DNA of 37,564 nt from the NCBI GenBank assembly GCA_947472765.1, contig CANJCM010000046.1, forward strand, positions 1-37,564, read 5' to 3'. Below the pieces are notes generated by a model, which was not told where the DNA came from, ran no database searches, and worked only from the letters and a program-made list of their open reading frames with translations. The stretch comes from Opitutia bacterium. GTDB lineage: Bacteria; Verrucomicrobiota; Verrucomicrobiia; Opitutales; Opitutaceae. The position numbers and the translations under genes are program-made. Shown here piece by piece: positions 33,759 to 37,564 of the stretch. The stretch's first letter is position 1. Each line of letters opens with the position of its first letter.

Positions 33759-34760
33759 TCAGACATAGTGCCGCCGGTGAACGCGGTAGAACTCCACGGT
33801 CCGTTCGAGCGCGGTCGCGAGGCTTGTCCGCGGCCGCCAGCCGAGCCGCCGGCGAATCAGGCGGTCGTCGGCATAATAGTTGCCGATATCGATCTTCTTC
33901 CGCGCGGCCGGAAACTCGCGGACGAGAAATTCACCGCCGCCATTCGCGGCGACGAGCTGGACCGCGAGCTGCTTCAGCGTCACCGGCGGAGGGCCACCGA
34001 GATTGAAGACTTCCCCGACCGCCTTGGGATGCACGGCGGCGAGGAGAAACGCTTCGACGGCGTCGTCCACATAGGTGAAGTCCCGCAACTGCCGCCCGCC
34101 CCAGACTTCGATGGGCTGTCCCTCGAGCAGACGGCGAATCCACACTCCGACAAAGGTCTGGCGGGCGTCCTTGATCCGCATCCGCGGACCAATCGTGTTG
34201 GTCAGTCGCAGCGCCGTCGCCGGCAGGCCGTGGACGCGGGCGTAGAGCAGATGGAAGGATTCGCCCGCCAGCTTGTTGATGCCGTTCACGTCCACCGGGC
34301 GCAGCGGGTGCTTCTCGTCGACCGGCAGGTAATCGGGCCGGCCATAGATCTGGCGCGTGCTGGCAAAGACGATCCGCACCTGCGGATTGTGCAGCCGGCA
34401 CGCTTCGAGAATCGCCAGTTGCGCGCGGCAGTTGATGTCGAGGTCCGTCTGGGGATCCGACATCGAGTCCATGTGGCTCGTCTGGCCGGCGAGGTTGAAG
34501 AGGAAATCCTGTCCGCGCACGAGGCGGGGCAGCCGCGGCCAGTCGCGCACATCCGCGATGTGCACCTTCACGTCCTTCGCCACGCCCGCGAGATTGTGCC
34601 GGTTGCCGCCGTAGTCCGGCTGGAGGCTGTCGATGATCGAAACCCGGGCCCCGAGTCCCACGAGCGTCCGCGCCAGGTTGGAGCCGATGAACCCCAGTCC
34701 GCCCGTAATCAAAACCCGTCGCCCGGCATAGGCCTGCCGAAAGTCGATTAGGGTGGGCAT
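33759..34760 (-). CDS. NAD-dependent epimerase/dehydratase (extended SDR)
   Basis: The ATG at 34760 gives 333 residues; the frame upstream is repeat sequence. The NAD loop is TGGLGFIGS, the serine/threonine site is in FASTRQIYG, and a characteristic stretch LRLTNTIGPRMRIKDARQT follows. The catalytic YxxxK reads NGINK (Asn159, Lys163), so the Tyr is missing. I recall VNGINK as usual in one group of polysaccharide-locus SDRs annotated only as epimerase/dehydratase, so it is probably a subfamily trait. The true reaction is not known to me. It is 335 bases upstream of the GT2 gene in the same direction, with a repeat between. Confidence 0.85.
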   Translation of the reverse strand: MPTLIDFRQAYAGRRVLITGGLGFIGSNLARTLVGLGARVSIIDSLQPDYGGNRHNLAGVAKDVKVHIADVRDWPRLPRLVRGQDFLFNLAGQTSHMDSMSDPQTDLDINCRAQLAILEACRLHNPQVRIVFASTRQIYGRPDYLPVDEKHPLRPVDVNGINKLAGESFHLLYARVHGLPATALRLTNTIGPRMRIKDARQTFVGVWIRRLLEGQPIEVWGGRQLRDFTYVDDAVEAFLLAAVHPKAVGEVFNLGGPPPVTLKQLAVQLVAANGGGEFLVREFPAARKKIDIGNYYADDRLIRRRLGWRPRTSLATALERTVEFYRVHRRHYV

Positions 34761-34835
34761 CGGTCGGGCAGCAAACACCGGCCGGCGGTTTGCCGCCAAC
34801 TCGAAAATCAAACGGGGTGAGGACACCAACGACCT

Positions 34836-34950
34836 GAAATCCGAGGTTGGCGTTGTAGCCCGCTGCGTGAGCAGCGGGACGACTTTGATCCCAGCGATCC
34901 AGGAGTCCCTGCCCTCACGGGCAGGGCTACCAATCCAGGCCAACTTCATA
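34836..34950. repeat. Family A element (copy 7, degenerate terminal repeats)
   Basis: Hairpins 34855-34880 (GTAGCCC frame, arms GCTGC/GCAGC, loop GTGA, ending GGGAC) and 34904-34930 (GTCCC, arms TGCCC/GGGCA, loop TCAC, ending GGGCTAC) are exact inverted frames around different stems, the clearest example of the pattern. The outer ends (AAATCCGAGGTTGG and CCAACTT) are eroded. It fills the short gap between two leftward genes. Confidence 0.82.
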
Positions 34951-34999
34951 AGTCAGAAAGCACGCCTCGGCGCGCGTGGCCCACCCGGCGCACGGCGGC

Positions 35000-37186
35000 T
35001 CAGTCCTCGACCGTCAGCTCGAGTTGAAAGACACAGATCGCCAGCCGCCGCGTCTCACCCGCCGGCGCCGCCGCCGGAGGATCGGACCGCAACATGAGCG
35101 TGGAATGACCGGGCGGCAGAGTGACCGCGGGCAACGAGGTCCGCGTTCGCGCCGTGCCGATCTCCACCCTGGCGGCGGCCGCGTCGCCGCTGCGCTGGAA
35201 GCTTATCTTCCGTGATCCAAAGCCGTGACCATCGAGCCGCGCGGTGAGCCGCAGCGGTCGGTCGTGGGGATTATCCACCTCGAGCCGCGCCTCGGTGTCG
35301 GTCCATTGCCAGCGCACGGTCGTGCCGGGCAGCGACTCCTCCGCATGCCAGCCGCTTCCGGGCACGACCCGGACGAAGTGGGAGGAACGGGCGTTGACCA
35401 ATGCGAACCGCGGCGTGAGCTGCCGGCGGTCGTCGCCGGGAAGCAGCAGCGAAATCCTTCCCCCTTCGAGATCCCAGTCGCCGCGCAGCGGTGTGTTCAG
35501 CCGCCCCTCGTAGGTATGCGTGGGAAAATACTGGGCCTTCCGCAGCAGAAACGCGTTCGCCCAGAGTCGGGACCACATGTCCGGCACCATGAGGTTGACC
35601 GATTGCACGTCGGGCATCGCCTCGATCCGGCGCAACTGGCGCAACTCGCCGTCGACCTGCAGCGGCGGGCGCGCAAGCGGGACGATGAACATCACGCACG
35701 CGATCAGGTTGAAACCGATCACCCCGGCCGCAATCGTCACCACGCCGATCCACTCGAAGAGCCGGTGGCTGCGTCGCAGCGTGACCCACCAACAGAATGC
35801 CGGCAGCAGCAGGGCGAAGAACGACGCGAAGAGCTTGTAGGCATCATAGCTGGCATTGGTTCCCAGTCGCGCCCCGCGAGCCTCGAGGTACGCATAGCCG
35901 AGAAGAACCGGCACCGTCAGACACATCACGACCCACACGGCCCGTCGACGTTGCCGCCAGCCGCGGATGAGGGACCAGCCCAACATGGCCACGACCACAA
36001 GCGCCAGCATCCAGCGAACGCCTCCCCAGGACCACGGAGCGAGGTCCGGCCCCTGCACCATGCCGAGCCAGCCTTCGGGCCCCAGCGCCGGAATCCGCCA
36101 GCCGAAATCGTACGCGCGGAGCAGGAGGAACCGTTCGGCGAGTCCGGCCACGCGTTCGGCGAAAAACAGCGAACCCAGCAGCAGCGGTGCGAGCATCGCC
36201 GCAAGCCAATGGCCCAGCCGCCGCCATTCCCCACTCCCGAGCACCAGCGAGCCCGCGTAGGCGACCGCGGGAACGAGGCACACGAGCAGCATGAAATTAT
36301 AGGCCCCGAGCAGAATCCCATAACCGATCGCCAGCACGCCGCCGAACTGCGCGGCGCGGGACCACGTCAACCGACCGCGCCACAGAGCGATTCCGGCCCA
36401 GGTGATCAAAGCGATCGCCTGCGCCGCGAGCAGCTGGCCCGGGGAGACGTGAGCCACGGCGTACCAGGTCACGGGGCTCAGCCCGTACAACGCCGCGATG
36501 ACCAGGCTCGCTGCACCGCCATAACCAATGATCGCCCGCGCCACCCAGAAAACGAGCGGCAGCGTGCCCACAAGGATGACCACCGTCATCAGCCCGACGA
36601 TCTCATGGGGCGCGCAGCCCAGCACCGCTCCGTTGAAGGCCATCAAGGCTGACGGGGTGAAGTGATTCAGCCGCAGCCAGTGATCGAAGAAATTGTCCAC
36701 CGAGTGGAGCTGCACGACCTCGGTGAGGCCCATGAAGCCCATCCGATCCGAATGGGCGAACTCGAGCAGCACTCGCGCCCCGGCCGCGTAGTCGGCGGCG
36801 TCATTGCTGCCGAGCGAAATGGTCGTCAGTCCGCGCGAAGCCAGCGCGAGCGGGAGGACCAGCAGCACGAGGCAGCCCGCGACAATCCCCGCCAGGACCC
36901 CGAACCGCCCGACATCCGCCCGCGCCCCGCGCCAGCCGCGGCGCCACAGCCCGAGCGCGATCAGGATCACCGGCAGCGGTTCGGTCCAGACGGCGTAGCT
37001 GCGCGCTCCGGGCAAATCCGCATAGGCCGCGAGCCAGACGATCGCCGACTGCAACGCGAACCCCGCCGGCAGCACGAGTACGGGCCAGAAGCGCCGCCAG
37101 CGCCAGGGCATCGCCAGCAGGGCCAGACCCGCGCCCCAGAGCCAGACGTGCAGCAACAGGCCAAAGGCGACGAGGAAGTGAATCAT
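35000..37186 (-). CDS. Large polytopic membrane protein with soluble C-terminal domain, GT-C-like
   Basis: A 728-residue protein starting MIHFLVAFGLLLHVWLWG. About twelve hydrophobic segments lie in residues 1-490. After roughly the third span a loop with SNDAADYAAGARVL gives the acidic pair expected of GT-C enzymes. The last 210 residues are soluble, beta-rich and probably outside the membrane (WRWQWTD-like strands, TLMLRSDPP). The layout is like that of the proteins at 17641-19998 and 13195-15153, with little direct sequence similarity that I can see. It could be a lipid-linked sugar transferase, ligase or polymerase. It starts 42 bases after the stop of the methyltransferase gene. Confidence 0.72.
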   Translation of the reverse strand: MIHFLVAFGLLLHVWLWGAGLALLAMPWRWRRFWPVLVLPAGFALQSAIVWLAAYADLPGARSYAVWTEPLPVILIALGLWRRGWRGARADVGRFGVLAGIVAGCLVLLVLPLALASRGLTTISLGSNDAADYAAGARVLLEFAHSDRMGFMGLTEVVQLHSVDNFFDHWLRLNHFTPSALMAFNGAVLGCAPHEIVGLMTVVILVGTLPLVFWVARAIIGYGGAASLVIAALYGLSPVTWYAVAHVSPGQLLAAQAIALITWAGIALWRGRLTWSRAAQFGGVLAIGYGILLGAYNFMLLVCLVPAVAYAGSLVLGSGEWRRLGHWLAAMLAPLLLGSLFFAERVAGLAERFLLLRAYDFGWRIPALGPEGWLGMVQGPDLAPWSWGGVRWMLALVVVAMLGWSLIRGWRQRRRAVWVVMCLTVPVLLGYAYLEARGARLGTNASYDAYKLFASFFALLLPAFCWWVTLRRSHRLFEWIGVVTIAAGVIGFNLIACVMFIVPLARPPLQVDGELRQLRRIEAMPDVQSVNLMVPDMWSRLWANAFLLRKAQYFPTHTYEGRLNTPLRGDWDLEGGRISLLLPGDDRRQLTPRFALVNARSSHFVRVVPGSGWHAEESLPGTTVRWQWTDTEARLEVDNPHDRPLRLTARLDGHGFGSRKISFQRSGDAAAARVEIGTARTRTSLPAVTLPPGHSTLMLRSDPPAAAPAGETRRLAICVFQLELTVED

Positions 37187-37228
37187 GACCCGTCGTCCAT
37201 GCTTCCCACACCGCCATCCGGCGCAAAT

Positions 37229-37564
37229 TCAAACGCGGCCGCCGACTCCGGGCTTCCGCGCGATCGCCAGGATCGAGCTGCCCCATGCCCACCGCCCGCC
37301 CGCTCGCAACCAGGCGTGCTCCACGGCCATCGCGGCGTTGAGCATCGCTTCGACCGGCGCTGGCGAAAGCTTCACGTCGCTCGTGTCCTTCGCGGACGCC
37401 AGCAGCTTTCGCTTCACCACGATCAAAGGAAACGGCAGCGCGTTCCAATGCGTGAGCCGCCGCTCCGCGAAGCCCGAGGCCGTGAGCAATTGATCGACCT
37501 CGGGTCGCGTGAAACGGTGGCGCGAACGCACGGCGACGTCGTGATACGACCACAGCCACCGATA
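37229..37564 (-). CDS. C-terminal part of a SAM-dependent methyltransferase (cut by right window edge)
   Basis: The frame is open from the window edge to a stop at 37229-37231, giving the last 111 residues. It reads YRWLWSYHDVAVRSRHRFTR, then PEVDQLLTASGFAERRLTHW and NALPFPLIVV, which is the typical C-terminal third of Methyltransf_11/23-type enzymes in glycan loci (WSxHD, HRFTR, and the GF-x-x-x-x-x-x-x-WN pattern). The SAM-binding part lies beyond the window. A GTG at 37531 is inside the gene and not its start. It leads into the membrane protein gene 42 bases on. Confidence 0.85.
   Translation of the reverse strand, partial: YRWLWSYHDVAVRSRHRFTRPEVDQLLTASGFAERRLTHWNALPFPLIVVKRKLLASAKDTSDVKLSPAPVEAMLNAAMAVEHAWLRAGGRWAWGSSILAIARKPGVGGRV

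Overview
The window reads as a piece of a GC-rich Gram-negative chromosome, most likely from the Planctomycetes-Verrucomicrobia group and perhaps an Opitutaceae-like Verrucomicrobium. This rests on a TolC-type outer-membrane protein, an N-terminal LExRxLLAAD motif of the LEPR-XLL type, and intergenic regions loaded with palindromic repeats. The placement is inference; no rRNA, tRNA or marker gene is present. Almost every gene belongs to one of two themes.

Left part (1-8866): a divergent export locus. Leftward are a fusion of a PqqD-like region, an M50 metalloprotease and an HlyD domain (492-2711) and a TolC-family outer-membrane protein (2699-4111), whose reading frames overlap. Rightward from a shared 350-base region are a GAF-like/HlyD membrane adaptor (4463-6589), a secreted HlyD-type adaptor (6612-7484) and a LEPR-XLL-type protein (7481-8866) coupled by an ATGA overlap. 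No ABC or RND pump is visible. I infer a dedicated export and processing system whose cargo or cell-surface component carries the LEPR-XLL motif. A clear intrinsic terminator (8905-8941) closes this part. A partial gene of unknown function runs off the left edge.

Right part (9010-37564): a surface-polysaccharide cluster. It holds a 1305-residue multidomain glycosyltransferase, three single-domain GT2 glycosyltransferases, four large polytopic membrane proteins of probable GT-C or related type, three complete SAM-dependent methyltransferases and a fourth cut by the right edge, an OafA-like acyltransferase and a small secreted protein. Sugar-nucleotide genes comprise three epimerase/dehydratase-family SDRs plus an apparent dTDP-sugar module: rmlA, rmlB and a reductase that looks more like plant and viral bifunctional 3,5-epimerase/4-reductases than like plain RmlD. 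That would explain why no rmlC is seen. Genes run rightward to 32281 except one methyltransferase (25135-25818), then leftward from 37564 to 32485.

The most striking non-coding feature is that nearly every long gap between genes in the polysaccharide part, and the gap at 148-491, carries hairpin elements of at least four families. Within a family the flank or loop is constant while the two stem arms change together and stay paired. Many are paired head-to-head or tail-to-tail (REPIN-like), some with outer inverted repeats. They are absent from the two divergent promoter gaps (4112-4462 and 25819-25936).
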